DNA of 34,916 bases. It comes from JAOUEA01 sp041287635. GTDB lineage: Bacteria > Actinomycetota > UBA4738 > HRBIN12. Every line of letters starts with the position of its first letter. Positions within the stretch are counted from its first letter, which is position 1. Positions 7,413-16,140 of the stretch are shown piece after piece. The stretch spans positions 1-34,916 of the forward strand of contig JBGGNG010000175.1 in the NCBI GenBank assembly GCA_041287635.1, given 5' to 3'. A program made the translations under genes and the position numbers. The notes under the pieces are model-generated. The model was given only the letters and a program-made list of their open reading frames with translations, was not told the DNA's origin and searched no databases.

Positions 7413-9209
7413 TCAGACGGCGCTGCGGATGCCCTGGCGCAGGCGGCGGAGCTCGCCGTCGATCGCGACCAGCCGGGCGAACAGCTCGTCGTAGCCCTCG
7501 TCGGTGGTCGGGTTCAGCTTCTGAAGCTGCATGCGTAACGCGTCGCTCTGGTGCTTCAGCACGAATTCCTGCAACCGGGACCAGACCGAGAGGGCGTAGT
7601 CGGGGCCACCCTCGCCGTCGAGCGGCTCGACCGCGAGGGAGCTGAGCATGGCGCCGAGCTTCTCGTCGTCGCCCCCGGCCACGACGGACGCATCGCCCCC
7701 CGCTTCACGCAGCGCCGAGAGCGCCGTGCGGGCCGTGGCGCTGCGGAAGTGCTCGTCGGTGAGTTGGGGCGCGTACTCGTCGTAGGCGGCGCGGTCGCGC
7801 ACGAGCAGCTTCAACATCTCGCGCTCGACCTTGTCGCGAGCGCTCATGCGCCGCGGCGTCTCGACGACCACCTCGCCGGGACGTCCACGCCGACGCGCAT
7901 CGAGCGCCTGCACGACCGAGAACTCGGTCACGCCGGCGAGGTCGGCGACGAGGTGCGCGTACTCGCTGCGGCGGACGGGATCGGTGAGTCCCTCGATGAT
8001 CGGCATCGCATCGGCGACCGCTCGCGACTGCCCCTCGACGCTCGAGAGGTCGTGACGGCCGATCGTGCGCCGCACCATGTACTCCACGAGGGGCCGCGCT
8101 CCCGTGGCCGCCTCGCGAACCCCGTCGGCGCCGTGCTTCGCGACGAACTCGGCCGGATCGAGGCCCTCGGGCATGATCATCACCACGGTCTGCACCGACG
8201 GGAACCTCTCCTGGAACTCGGCCGCGCGCTCGGCCGCGCGAGCGCCCGCCTCGTCGGAGTCGAACGCCATGACCGCCCGCTGGGTGAAGCGCGCGAGCTG
8301 GCGGAAGTGCCCCTCCCCCAGCGCGGTGCCGCATGTCGCGACCGTGTTCTCGATGCCGGCCTGCGAGAATCCGATCACGTCGGTGTATCCCTCGACGACG
8401 AACACCTCGCCGCCCCGCGCGATGGCGGTCCGAGCACGGTGCAGGTTGTAGAGCACCTCGTGCTTCTTGTAGATCGGCGTCTCGGCGGTGTTGAGGTACT
8501 TGGCCTGCTCACCGGCTCGGGGATCGCTCGGCAGGATGCGCGCGCCGAACCCGATGCCGTGCCCCTGCAGGTCGTGGATCGGGAAGATCAGGCGCCCACG
8601 GAATCGATCGCGCACGGTTCCGTCGTCGCCACGGGTCGCGAGACCCGCCTCGAGCACGATCTCGGGGCTCAGGTCACGGGCTTGCGAGAGCCGGCGCAGC
8701 AGGAAGTCGGGGTGCCCCGGGGCGAAGCCGACGCCGAACATCTCGACCGCTTCGGGCGAGATGCCACGCTCTTCGACGTAGGCGCGGGCGTCGTCGGCCT
8801 CCTTACCGTCGGCAAGCATCTGCGCGTAGAGCTCGGCCGCCTGCTCGTTCGCGCGGAACAGCGCCTGCCGGCGGGCGGCGGCGCGCCGGGCCTCGGGCGA
8901 ATCCCCCTCGTACCGCAGCTGCACGCCCGCCTGCTGCGCCAGGCGCTCGACCGCCTCGACGTAGCTCAGATGCTCGAGCTCGCGCACGAAGCGGATCGCG
9001 TCGCCGCCCGCTCCGCACCCGTGGCAGTAGTAGAGCTGCTTCGACGGCGAGATCCCGAACGACGGCGTCTTCTCCTGGTGGAACGGGCAGAGCCCGACCA
9101 CGCGGTCGGCGCCGGCCTTCTTGAGCGTGAGGTATTGCGATGCGACCTGCACCAGGTCGGTGCGGTCCTTCACCGCCTGGATGTCGTCGTCGCGGATACG
9201 TCCGGCCAA
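7413..9209 (-). CDS. dnaG: DNA primase DnaG
   Basis: 598 residues, full length for bacterial primase, which makes RNA primers at the replication fork. The zinc ribbon is Cys41-x2-His44 (CPFHQEKTPSF) with Cys62-x2-Cys65 (YYCHGCGAGGD). The catalytic core follows, including ATRGDDGTVRDRFRGRLIFP. The TOPRIM residues are Glu273 in VVEGYTDVIG and Asp317/Asp319 in AFDSDEAG. The C-terminal helical part, for helicase binding, ends in LRRLRQGI. The start is TTG at 9209 behind a strong AGGAAGGAA site. It lies 28 bases after dgt and before rpoD, the usual macromolecular-synthesis grouping. Confidence 0.96.
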   Translation of the reverse strand: MAGRIRDDDIQAVKDRTDLVQVASQYLTLKKAGADRVVGLCPFHQEKTPSFGISPSKQLYYCHGCGAGGDAIRFVRELEHLSYVEAVERLAQQAGVQLRYEGDSPEARRAAARRQALFRANEQAAELYAQMLADGKEADDARAYVEERGISPEAVEMFGVGFAPGHPDFLLRRLSQARDLSPEIVLEAGLATRGDDGTVRDRFRGRLIFPIHDLQGHGIGFGARILPSDPRAGEQAKYLNTAETPIYKKHEVLYNLHRARTAIARGGEVFVVEGYTDVIGFSQAGIENTVATCGTALGEGHFRQLARFTQRAVMAFDSDEAGARAAERAAEFQERFPSVQTVVMIMPEGLDPAEFVAKHGADGVREAATGARPLVEYMVRRTIGRHDLSSVEGQSRAVADAMPIIEGLTDPVRRSEYAHLVADLAGVTEFSVVQALDARRRGRPGEVVVETPRRMSARDKVEREMLKLLVRDRAAYDEYAPQLTDEHFRSATARTALSALREAGGDASVVAGGDDEKLGAMLSSLAVEPLDGEGGPDYALSVWSRLQEFVLKHQSDALRMQLQKLNPTTDEGYDELFARLVAIDGELRRLRQGIRSAV

Positions 9210-9237
9210 CGGTTCCTTCCTCTGCGTCGCCCGGCGC

Positions 9238-10260
9238 CTAGAGTTCCCGGTCGAGCAGCCAGCCTCGGGGAAGGAAGAGGCGCTCGTACGTGCGGATCGC
9301 GTAGCGGTCGGTCATGCCCGAGATGTAGTCGGCCACGCGGGTCGCCAGGTCGCCGGGCGCCCCATGGTACTCCGAGGGCATCTCGTCGGGGCGATCGAGG
9401 AAGTACGCGAACAGATCGCGTATCAACTTCGTCGCCCGCTCGTGGTCGTCGCGGGCGCTCTCGCGCAGGTAGACCTCGCTGAACATGAAGTCGCGCAGGG
9501 GGTCGAGCGCAGCGAACACTGGCGCGGACAGGGCGATCTCGTCGCGCCCGTCGCTCTCGGCGACGAGATCGCTGACGAGCGTGTCGATGCGATCGGAGTG
9601 CGTTGCCCCCAGCACGCGGACGGCATCGGCCGGCAGCTCCGACTCCTCGAGCACCTCGGCCCGGACGGCGTCGTCGATGTCGTGGTTGATGTAGGCGATG
9701 CGGTCGGCGAACCGAACGAGCTGCGCCTCGAGGGTGGCCGGCATCGGCGTGGACCACGGATGGTGCACGATGCCGTCGCGCACCTCCCAGGTGAGGTTCA
9801 ACCCCGCCCCGTCGTTCTCGAGATGCTCGACGATGCGCAAGGACTGCTCGTTGTGACGGAACGGCCGCCCGAGGAACGGCGTGAGCGCCTGCTCTCCCAG
9901 GTGGCCGAACGGCGTGTGTCCGAGGTCGTGCCCGAGCGCGATCGCTTCCGTGAGATCCTCGTTGAGCCGGAGCGCCCTGGCGCAGGTACGGGCGATCTGG
10001 GAGACGTCGAGTGTATGCGTGAGCCGAACCCGGTAGTGGTCACCCTGCGGCGCGAGGAACACCTGCGTCTTGTGCCTGAGCCGCCGAAACGCCTTGCAGT
10101 GCAGGATGCGGTCGCGGTCACGCTGGAACACCGTGCGGATGTGGTCGAGGGGCTCGTCGCGGTCGCGGCCCTTCGTCTCGGAGGCCAGCACGGCCCGCGT
10201 CGACAGCACCTCTCGCTCGAGCTGCTCGGTGCGCTCCCGGGGGGTGGGCGTGGCGCTCAC
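9238..10260 (-). CDS. dgt: Deoxyguanosinetriphosphate triphosphohydrolase-like protein
   Basis: 340 residues of the HD superfamily, the shorter actinobacterial type of dNTPase that hydrolyses dGTP to deoxyguanosine and triphosphate. Metal ligands are visible: His82 in VRLTHTLDVSQIAR, the His111-Asp112 pair in ALGHDLGHTPFGH, and the late Asp of RFADRIAYINHDIDD. The N-terminal RTVFQRDRDRILHCKAFRRL is characteristic. The start is GTG at 10260. It stands first in the dgt-dnaG-rpoD cluster, matching the dgt-dnaG pairing known in actinobacteria. Confidence 0.92.
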   Translation of the reverse strand: MSATPTPRERTEQLEREVLSTRAVLASETKGRDRDEPLDHIRTVFQRDRDRILHCKAFRRLRHKTQVFLAPQGDHYRVRLTHTLDVSQIARTCARALRLNEDLTEAIALGHDLGHTPFGHLGEQALTPFLGRPFRHNEQSLRIVEHLENDGAGLNLTWEVRDGIVHHPWSTPMPATLEAQLVRFADRIAYINHDIDDAVRAEVLEESELPADAVRVLGATHSDRIDTLVSDLVAESDGRDEIALSAPVFAALDPLRDFMFSEVYLRESARDDHERATKLIRDLFAYFLDRPDEMPSEYHGAPGDLATRVADYISGMTDRYAIRTYERLFLPRGWLLDREL

Positions 10261-10314
10261 GCGCCCATCGTACCGGCGACCAGTGACGCGCCCGCCGGGG
10301 CTGCTGCCCTCCCC

Positions 10315-10923
10315 TCAGCGCCCGCTCACGAGGTAGTACAGGTAGGCGAACGTCTCGCGCGCGTAGCCTGGCATGCGCGTCTCCTCGGTGCGCGCGGCCG
10401 ACGTCCACGTGGCCGAGGCATGCCCGTCGATCCCGAGGTCGCCCGCCATGGCCTGGATGCGGGCGTTGTGCCATGGATCGGAGACGAGGAACGCGGTCGA
10501 CAGCCCGCGGTCGCGCATCGCGCCCGCCGCAGCTCGCAGGCTCGTGTACGACGAATCCCCCACCGGCAGCGCCACGACGGATGCCGCGGGCACGCCCTGT
10601 GCGACCAGGTAGTCGCGACCCGCCTCCGCCTCGGTCGTGCGATCGCCCGGCTGGTTGGCGCCGAGCACGAAGACGGTGCCGGCGCGGCCCTGTTCGAAGA
10701 GCAGGGCCGCGTGATCGAGTCGTCCTGCGAAGACCGGCGACGGCGTGCCGTCGTACTGGGCGGCCCCCAGCACGACGATCGCGTCGACGCGATCGTGGTC
10801 ACGAGCGTCGTCGTGATGCGCCTCACGCCAGACGGTCACGGCGCTGAAAGACAGCGCGGAGAGCGCCACGACGAGCGCGAGGACCGCGACGGCCACGAAC
10901 GGATGGCTCCGGAGGAGGCGCAC
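10315..10923 (-). CDS. YdcF/DUF218-family membrane-anchored protein
   Basis: 202 residues. One N-terminal membrane helix (about 9-30, VAVAVLALVVALSALSFSAV) precedes a DUF218 domain. Its marks are DAIVVLGAAQYDGTPS, a family signature, then GTVFVLGANQPGDRTTEAEAG, DSSYTSLRAAAGAM and FLVSDPWHNARIQAM. Relatives include SanA, ElyC and YdcF, linked to envelope or peptidoglycan handling; the reaction is unknown. The start is GTG at 10923 and a TAGCCT box lies 8-13 bases before it, suggesting a leaderless mRNA. It lies 54 bases upstream of dgt and may be cotranscribed with it. Confidence 0.82.
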   Translation of the reverse strand: MRLLRSHPFVAVAVLALVVALSALSFSAVTVWREAHHDDARDHDRVDAIVVLGAAQYDGTPSPVFAGRLDHAALLFEQGRAGTVFVLGANQPGDRTTEAEAGRDYLVAQGVPAASVVALPVGDSSYTSLRAAAGAMRDRGLSTAFLVSDPWHNARIQAMAGDLGIDGHASATWTSAARTEETRMPGYARETFAYLYYLVSGR

Positions 10924-10954
10924 CCGCCAAGGCTAGCAACGCCCCCCTCGCGAC

Positions 10955-11353
10955 TCAGTCGGTACACAAGATCGTCACGGCTGCCGTGAACAGCGCCGGT
11001 TCGCCCGCTCCCTCGACGAGGAGCTCCGCCTCCTCCTGCGATCCTGCGACGGCGCCGATCACGTATCCGTCACCCGCACGCTCCGGCAGACCCTCGAAGC
11101 AGGAGACGGGCGACACGACGAGTGCGGGACCCAGGAGATCACGCACGCGCTCGGTGATGGCATCGAGGTCGTCCGCCCGGGGGGCTGCCTCGATCACCGC
11201 GAGCCACCGGCCGTCGGACAGCGATGGCTCGGGCCGTGTCGGCGCGGGATCGGCCGGCCCACGCTCGCTTCCGCATCCCGCCAGCACGATCGCCACGAAC
11301 GGCACCAGCATCCGTGAGACCCCGAGGGGTCCGATCCGCCTTCTCCTCGTCAT
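10955..11353 (-). CDS. Small lipoprotein with SPOR-like sequence
   Basis: 132 residues. The lipobox is LAGC (Cys27) after a hydrophobic stretch. The mature part has GRWLAVIEAAPRADDLDA and GYVIGAVAGSQEEAELLVE, the beta-alpha pattern of SPOR-like glycan-binding domains, although no strict match can be claimed. It overlaps the gene before it by 4 bases (ATGA), so the two are translationally coupled. Three Cys remain after the lipobox region, including a C-terminal LCTD. It is probably an outer-leaflet envelope protein that works with its neighbour. Confidence 0.65.
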   Translation of the reverse strand: MTRRRRIGPLGVSRMLVPFVAIVLAGCGSERGPADPAPTRPEPSLSDGRWLAVIEAAPRADDLDAITERVRDLLGPALVVSPVSCFEGLPERAGDGYVIGAVAGSQEEAELLVEGAGEPALFTAAVTILCTD

Positions 11354-12642
11354 GGCGTCACGATCCAGCTGTTCGCCGAATACCGTGGCAGCCGGTCTCG
11401 GAACGTCGCCAATGCCGCCGTCGGGTCGACGTCGATCGGCAGGTGGAGCAGTGCCCCGTAGACACCGGGTCTGATCGCCAATGGGGCGACCGACGAGTCG
11501 ACGACGTCGACACCGGCGTCGGGGTACGCCTCCCTGATCGCCGCGGCGACGATCTCGGCCTCTGCGGTGGTCGCGAAGTCACCCACGATGACCGCCACCT
11601 CCTCCGCGTGGTCCACGGTCGGCACGTCGAGCTCAGGCCATTGTGCACGTGGCGGAGCGTTCGCCCCTCGGCCAGCGCGCCGGTCTGGATCGACCGCGTC
11701 GGGTGGATCGGCCATGACCGCGCCGCACCCGATGGTTCGACCGGCGACGTTCAGCAGGATCCGTCCGTGTGCCGGATCCGGCACGTTCCAGACAAGGGCA
11801 CCTCGCCGTACCCCCGCCAGATAGCGCTCGCCGGGCAACGCCCGCACTCGCTGCGTCCCATCTCGTTCCGATCGCCAGAACTCGAACCGCGGCTCCCCCG
11901 TCGACGAACCGCGACCGACGACGCGAACGAACGACAGCTTCCCGTCGACGACGATCGGCGTTCGGATCGTCATCCATCGGTCGCCGCTCACCCGGAAGGA
12001 GGTCAGCCGTCGCCATCCGTCTCGTTCGAGGTTCGTGACCCAGAGGTCGTCGTGGAAACCGCCTTCGGGTGCGCCCGGCGTGGGGGGTGCGGAGACCACC
12101 ACGGCCAGCCTCGTCGGCGAGAGGAACACGGGCGAGAAGACCGTGCCACCGGCGACCGGCCCCTCGATCCTGGAGACGCGGGAGCTGTCGCGCCCCAGCA
12201 CGGCAACGCCAGAGCCCGTGGCCCACGCGAGTTCACCGCTCGGGGACCAGGCTGGGTGCGTCGCCTCGACGCCCTCGGAGATGCGGCGGGTTCCGCTTGA
12301 CGTGATGACCACGACGTCGTCTCCACCGGCTCGATCGACGACGTAGGCCGTGCCGACTCCTGGTTCAGCCGCCACGTGGCGGATCATCTCGTCTTCCTCG
12401 GCGCCAGCCGACACGGATCGGTCCGCCGTCGCCGAGACGACCGTGCCCCCGGCCACGGCCCAGAGCCCTCGGCCGGTCGCGAGGCCGGCCCTCTCGCCGC
12501 GGGCGAACGCCGGCTCGGTCATGCATCCAGTCGGGCCCGTCGGCCGAGCCGCGACGACCGAGTCGCCACGAGCGTGGCCGCTGACCATTCCGGCAGCCGC
12601 CGCGACCACCGCCGTCAGGCCGATCACGAGCTTCCTCACCAT
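11350..12642 (-). CDS. Secreted propeller-like protein with C-terminal SPOR-like domain
   Basis: 430 residues. An N-terminal signal (MVRKLVIGLTAVVAAAAGMV) is followed by a body with weak PD40-like repeats (EATHPAWSPSGELAWATG, FSPVFLSPTRLAVVV) and then residues 345-430 with VAVIVGDFATTAEAEIVAAA and SSVAPLAIRPGVYGALLHLP. The last part follows the repeated G-F-x-T-x-x-E-A pattern of SPOR-like domains, which bind peptidoglycan glycan strands. The start is ATG at 12642 with GAGGAGG upstream. It sits 23 bases after the M15 peptidase gene and overlaps the lipoprotein gene, so the three form one operon. A cell-wall role is inferred from context. Confidence 0.7.
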   Translation of the reverse strand: MVRKLVIGLTAVVAAAAGMVSGHARGDSVVAARPTGPTGCMTEPAFARGERAGLATGRGLWAVAGGTVVSATADRSVSAGAEEDEMIRHVAAEPGVGTAYVVDRAGGDDVVVITSSGTRRISEGVEATHPAWSPSGELAWATGSGVAVLGRDSSRVSRIEGPVAGGTVFSPVFLSPTRLAVVVSAPPTPGAPEGGFHDDLWVTNLERDGWRRLTSFRVSGDRWMTIRTPIVVDGKLSFVRVVGRGSSTGEPRFEFWRSERDGTQRVRALPGERYLAGVRRGALVWNVPDPAHGRILLNVAGRTIGCGAVMADPPDAVDPDRRAGRGANAPPRAQWPELDVPTVDHAEEVAVIVGDFATTAEAEIVAAAIREAYPDAGVDVVDSSVAPLAIRPGVYGALLHLPIDVDPTAALATFRDRLPRYSANSWIVTP

Positions 12643-12665
12643 GGTTGCCTCCTCGGAGCCGACGC

Positions 12666-13283
12666 TCAGTAGTTGGTGACGTACTGGAAGTGCATGGGGT
12701 CGGGGGCCGAGTCCCAGTTGAGCCCCCAGAAGAAGCGGTGCCCGGGGAACCCGCCGCGCCAGACATCGGGGAGGTAGGTGCCGTGGTTCTCACCGTCGAA
12801 GCCACGGCCGTTCCAGTGGTCCTGGTAGCGAGGGTTGCGCTGCCAGTTCGTGTCGACGGCGGCTCCCCAGGAATGCACCGACCAGGACGTCGATCCGTCG
12901 ATCAGCCGGCAGTTGTATGCGCCGATGCCCGGGTACAGGGCACCGTCGCGATGCGCGGCGTTGATGTGGTTGCGGATGTTGAACCCGATGTTGCGAGCCA
13001 GGTACGTGTGATACTCGACGTACGCCCCGGCACCGAATGGGTCCCAGTCGGCGTGCGGCCACCACGAGCGGGCGTTGTTCGCCCGATTGCTGCACCGGTC
13101 ACCGAAGACGTCGTTCAGTTCCCACAGACCGCTCGGTCGCGGCGGGACGCCGTCCCTCGAGTGGTCGTGCGACCAGTCGGACATGTGACCGGCCACGGCC
13201 GTGGCCCCCGTGTACGACGAGACACCGACCACGACGGCGAGGGCGAGGAACACGGCTCTCGTTCGACTCGAAGAGCCCTGCAT
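12666..13283 (-). CDS. Secreted M15-type D-Ala-D-Ala carboxypeptidase-like protein
   Basis: 205 residues with a signal peptide (residues 8-31, VFLALAVVVGVSSY). The zinc site of the M15 (VanY/VanX-like) family is visible as His137-x6-Asp144 in SVHSWGAAVDTNWQRNP and His198 in DPMHFQ. Such enzymes trim stem peptides of peptidoglycan or act as endolysin-type endopeptidases. Cys64 and Cys125 may form a disulfide, as expected outside the cell. The start is ATG at 13283. The ribosome site GGAGGTGG is locked in a hairpin (13288-13311). It is first in a three-gene envelope operon. Confidence 0.82.
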   Translation of the reverse strand: MQGSSSRTRAVFLALAVVVGVSSYTGATAVAGHMSDWSHDHSRDGVPPRPSGLWELNDVFGDRCSNRANNARSWWPHADWDPFGAGAYVEYHTYLARNIGFNIRNHINAAHRDGALYPGIGAYNCRLIDGSTSWSVHSWGAAVDTNWQRNPRYQDHWNGRGFDGENHGTYLPDVWRGGFPGHRFFWGLNWDSAPDPMHFQYVTNY

Positions 13284-13287
13284 GCGA

Positions 13288-13311
13288 CCACCTCCTGCTC
13301 AGGGGAGGTGG
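13288..13311 (-). promoter_or_regulatory. Hairpin that hides the ribosome site of the M15 peptidase gene
   Basis: An 8-bp perfect stem (CCACCTCC/GGAGGTGG) encloses an 8-base loop. On the minus strand the right arm is the Shine-Dalgarno sequence, 4 bases before the ATG at 13283. With the -10 box at 13323-13328, the predicted leader is little more than this hairpin. It could limit translation or respond to temperature or a partner. A terminator for ppdK is the alternative, but no T-run exists. Confidence 0.55.
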
Positions 13312-13322
13312 GAGGACGGCTG

Positions 13323-13328
13323 AGCCTA
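13323..13328 (-). promoter_or_regulatory. Candidate -10 box TAGGCT of the M15 peptidase operon
   Basis: TAGGCT on the minus strand predicts a transcript start near 13316, about 33 bases before the ATG. Confidence 0.4.
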
Positions 13329-13375
13329 GCGGACGGGTCCCGATCGTTCGGTGACGCCGGTCACGCCTTTCGCAG

Positions 13376-16066
13376 CTACTTCGACGCGATCTCGGCCTGG
13401 CCGACCGCCGCCTGCCCGGCGGCGAGGCGCGCCGTCTCGACCCGGTAGGGGGAACAACTCACGTAGTCGAGTCCCAGCTCGTGGCAGAACACGACGCTGG
13501 CGGGGTCACCGCCGTGCTCGCCGCAGATGCCGAGGTGCAGCGACGGGTTCGCCTGTTTCCCCTGCTCGACGGCGGTGCGCATCAGCGACCCGACACCCGG
13601 GCGGTCGATCGTGACGAACGGGTTCGCGGGCACGAGCTTGCGCTCCTCGTACATGCCGACGAACTTGCCGATGTCGTCACGGCTGAACCCGAACGCGGTC
13701 TGCGTGAGGTCGTTCGTGCCGAACGAGAAGAACTCGGCGGTCTCGGCGATCTCGCCCGCGGTCACGGCGGCGCGCGGGAGCTCGATCATCGTGCCCCACT
13801 CGAGGTGGTCGAGGGTCACGCCCTCGCGCTCCAGGATCTCGGTCGCGACGGGCTCGAGCTCCGCTCGCATCTGGGCGAGCTCCGGAGCCGTCGCGACGAG
13901 CGGGATCATGATCTCGACCTTCGGGTCGGCCTCGGCGCGCTTCGCTTCGACCGCTGCCTCGACGATGGCCCGCACCTGCATCGCGTAGAGGCCCGGCTTC
14001 ACGATGCCCAGACGCACCCCTCGCAGGCCGAGCATCGGGTTCATCTCATGCAGCTCGTTCACCTTCTGCAGCACGCGCTCCTGCTCGACGACGTCGTCGC
14101 CGCTCGCCTTCCCCAGCGCGACCTCGACCGCGAGCTCGACCTGGTCGGGCAAGAACTCGTGCAGCGGCGGATCGAGCAGCCGCACCGTCACCGGCAGGCC
14201 GCTCATCGCCGTGAAGATGCCGACGAAGTCGCCGCGTTGGAGCGGCAGCAGGATGTCGTAGGCGGCCTGCTCTTGCTCGGCCGTCTCCGCGAAGATCATC
14301 TGGCGCACCGCGAGCACGCGTTCCTCGCCGAGGAACATGTGCTCGGTGCGGCAGAGACCGATGCCCTCGGCGCCGCGCTCGCGAGCGTTCGTCGACTGGT
14401 CGGGCGTGTCGGCGTTCGCGCGCACCTTCAGAACGCGACGGTCGTCGGCGATCACCATCAGGCGTTCGAACGATCTCCAGAGGGGCTCCTCGCGGGCCTC
14501 GGTGTCACCCTGGCGAGCCCGTTCGAGCAAGGACTCCTGCAAGGGCAGCTCGCCGACGAAGACATGGCCGGTGAAGCCGTCGATCGTGATCGTGTCACCC
14601 TCGCGGACCGTGGTGCCGTCGGTGTTGAACTCGCCGTCGGCCACGCGGAGCTTGATCGCGTCGGCGCCACAGACCGCCGGGATGCCCTCGCCGCGCGCGA
14701 CGACGGCAGCGTGCGAGTTCGTGCCACCCGAGCTCGTCAGGATGCCCTGAGCCGCGATCATCCCGTGGTAGTCGTCGGGCGTCGTCTCCCTCCGCACGAG
14801 GATCACGCGCTCACCCGCCTGGCCACGCGCCTGGGCCTCGTCGGCCGTGAAGACGACCGCGCCGGTCGCGGCGCCGGGGGAGGCGTTGAGCCCGGTCGCG
14901 ATCGGGGTCGCGCCCGTGGCGTCCACCCTGCGCTTGAACAGCTCCTCGAGGCGGTTCGCGTCGACCCGTAACAGGGCCTCGCCCTCGTCGATCAGGCCTT
15001 CCCCGAGCATGTCGTAGGCCATCACCCACTCACCGAACGCCGTGCGCTTGCCGATGCGCGTCTGCAGGATCCAGAGGCGCCCCTGCTCGATCGTGAACTC
15101 GATGTCGCACATGTCGCGGTAGTGCTGCTCGAGCGTGTGCATCACCTCGCGCAGCTGCGTGTACGACGTGGGGTCGACCTGCTCGAGGTCGGCCAGTGGC
15201 AGCGTGTTGCGGATGCCGGCCACGACATCCTCTCCCTGCGCATTGCCGAGATAGTCGCCGTAGGGGACCTTCGCCCCCGTCGACGGGTCGCGCGTGAACG
15301 CCACGCCGGTGCCCGAGTCGTCACCGCGGTTGCCGAACACCATCGACTGCACGTTGACCGCCGTGCCGAGGTCGTCAGAGATCTTGTTCTGGCGCCGGTA
15401 GTCGATCGCACGCCTGCCGTTCCAGCTCTTGAAGACCGCCTCGATCGCCAGGCGCATCTGCTCCCGTGGATCGATCGGGAAGTCCTGGCCGGTGTGCTCG
15501 TGGTAGATGCCGAGGAACTCGCCGGTGAGCTGCTCGAGGTCGTCGGCGTCGAGGTCCGTGTCGGTGGCGCTCTCGCCCTTGCGCTCCTTCGCGTTGTCGA
15601 GCGCTTCCTCGAAGACCTCGCCGGGCACGTCCATCACGATCTTGCCGAACATCTGGATGAAGCGCCGGTAGGCGTCGCGCGCGAACCGCACGTCGCCACC
15701 CGACTGCTCCGCGAGGCCCTTGAGCGACTCCTCGTTGAGGCCGAGGTTCAGGACCGTGTCCATCATGCCGGGCATCGAGAACTTGGCGCCCGACCGCACG
15801 CTCACGAGCAGCGGATCGGAGGGATCGCCGAGACGCTTGCCCATCGAGGACTCGAGCGTCTGCACATGCTGCTCGACCTCCTCGATCATCCCTTCGGGGA
15901 AGCCGCCCTCGGCCAGGTAGCTCAGGCACGCCACGGTCGTGATCGTGAAGCCGTGGGGAACCGGCAGGCCCATGTTCGTCATCTCGGCGAGGTTGGCGCC
16001 CTTCCCGCCGAGCAGGTCCTTCATGTCCTTGTTGCCTTCAGAGAAGTCGTAGACGTACTTGGTCAC
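13376..16066 (-). CDS. ppdK: Pyruvate, phosphate dikinase
   Basis: 896 residues, full length. It interconverts pyruvate, ATP and phosphate with PEP, AMP and pyrophosphate. The N-terminal nucleotide-binding domain has LLGGKGANLAEMTNMGLPVP and VRSGAKFSMPGMMDTVLNLG. The swivelling domain carries the phosphorylated His452 in GGTNSHAAVVARG. The C-terminal TIM barrel has ERMLF-like AEGIGLCRTEHMF, FGTNDLTQ and the catalytic Cys in GICGEHGGDP. The residue two before His452 is Asn, where plant and many bacterial enzymes have the regulatory Thr. The start is GTG at 16066 behind GGAGGC. Confidence 0.96.
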   Translation of the reverse strand: MTKYVYDFSEGNKDMKDLLGGKGANLAEMTNMGLPVPHGFTITTVACLSYLAEGGFPEGMIEEVEQHVQTLESSMGKRLGDPSDPLLVSVRSGAKFSMPGMMDTVLNLGLNEESLKGLAEQSGGDVRFARDAYRRFIQMFGKIVMDVPGEVFEEALDNAKERKGESATDTDLDADDLEQLTGEFLGIYHEHTGQDFPIDPREQMRLAIEAVFKSWNGRRAIDYRRQNKISDDLGTAVNVQSMVFGNRGDDSGTGVAFTRDPSTGAKVPYGDYLGNAQGEDVVAGIRNTLPLADLEQVDPTSYTQLREVMHTLEQHYRDMCDIEFTIEQGRLWILQTRIGKRTAFGEWVMAYDMLGEGLIDEGEALLRVDANRLEELFKRRVDATGATPIATGLNASPGAATGAVVFTADEAQARGQAGERVILVRRETTPDDYHGMIAAQGILTSSGGTNSHAAVVARGEGIPAVCGADAIKLRVADGEFNTDGTTVREGDTITIDGFTGHVFVGELPLQESLLERARQGDTEAREEPLWRSFERLMVIADDRRVLKVRANADTPDQSTNARERGAEGIGLCRTEHMFLGEERVLAVRQMIFAETAEQEQAAYDILLPLQRGDFVGIFTAMSGLPVTVRLLDPPLHEFLPDQVELAVEVALGKASGDDVVEQERVLQKVNELHEMNPMLGLRGVRLGIVKPGLYAMQVRAIVEAAVEAKRAEADPKVEIMIPLVATAPELAQMRAELEPVATEILEREGVTLDHLEWGTMIELPRAAVTAGEIAETAEFFSFGTNDLTQTAFGFSRDDIGKFVGMYEERKLVPANPFVTIDRPGVGSLMRTAVEQGKQANPSLHLGICGEHGGDPASVVFCHELGLDYVSCSPYRVETARLAAGQAAVGQAEIASK

Positions 16067-16105
16067 GGCATGCCTCCGGCACGGTCGATGCGGTTCGGAA
16101 CCGCC

Positions 16106-16111
16106 AGTCTA
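16106..16111 (-). promoter_or_regulatory. Candidate -10 box TAGACT of ppdK
   Basis: TAGACT on the minus strand lies 40 bases before the GTG start, in the 74-base gap that follows the frameshifted sigma partner gene. Confidence 0.45.
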
Positions 16112-16140
16112 CGGCGAGGTCGCGACGCTTCCGCGCAAGC

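Noticed and set aside
7551..10989. Very long open frames on the plus strand opposite dnaG and dgt (7551-9482 and 9121-10989)
   Set aside because: They mirror the codon pattern of the real genes in GC-rich DNA, are rich in Arg, and have no family motifs or ribosome sites.
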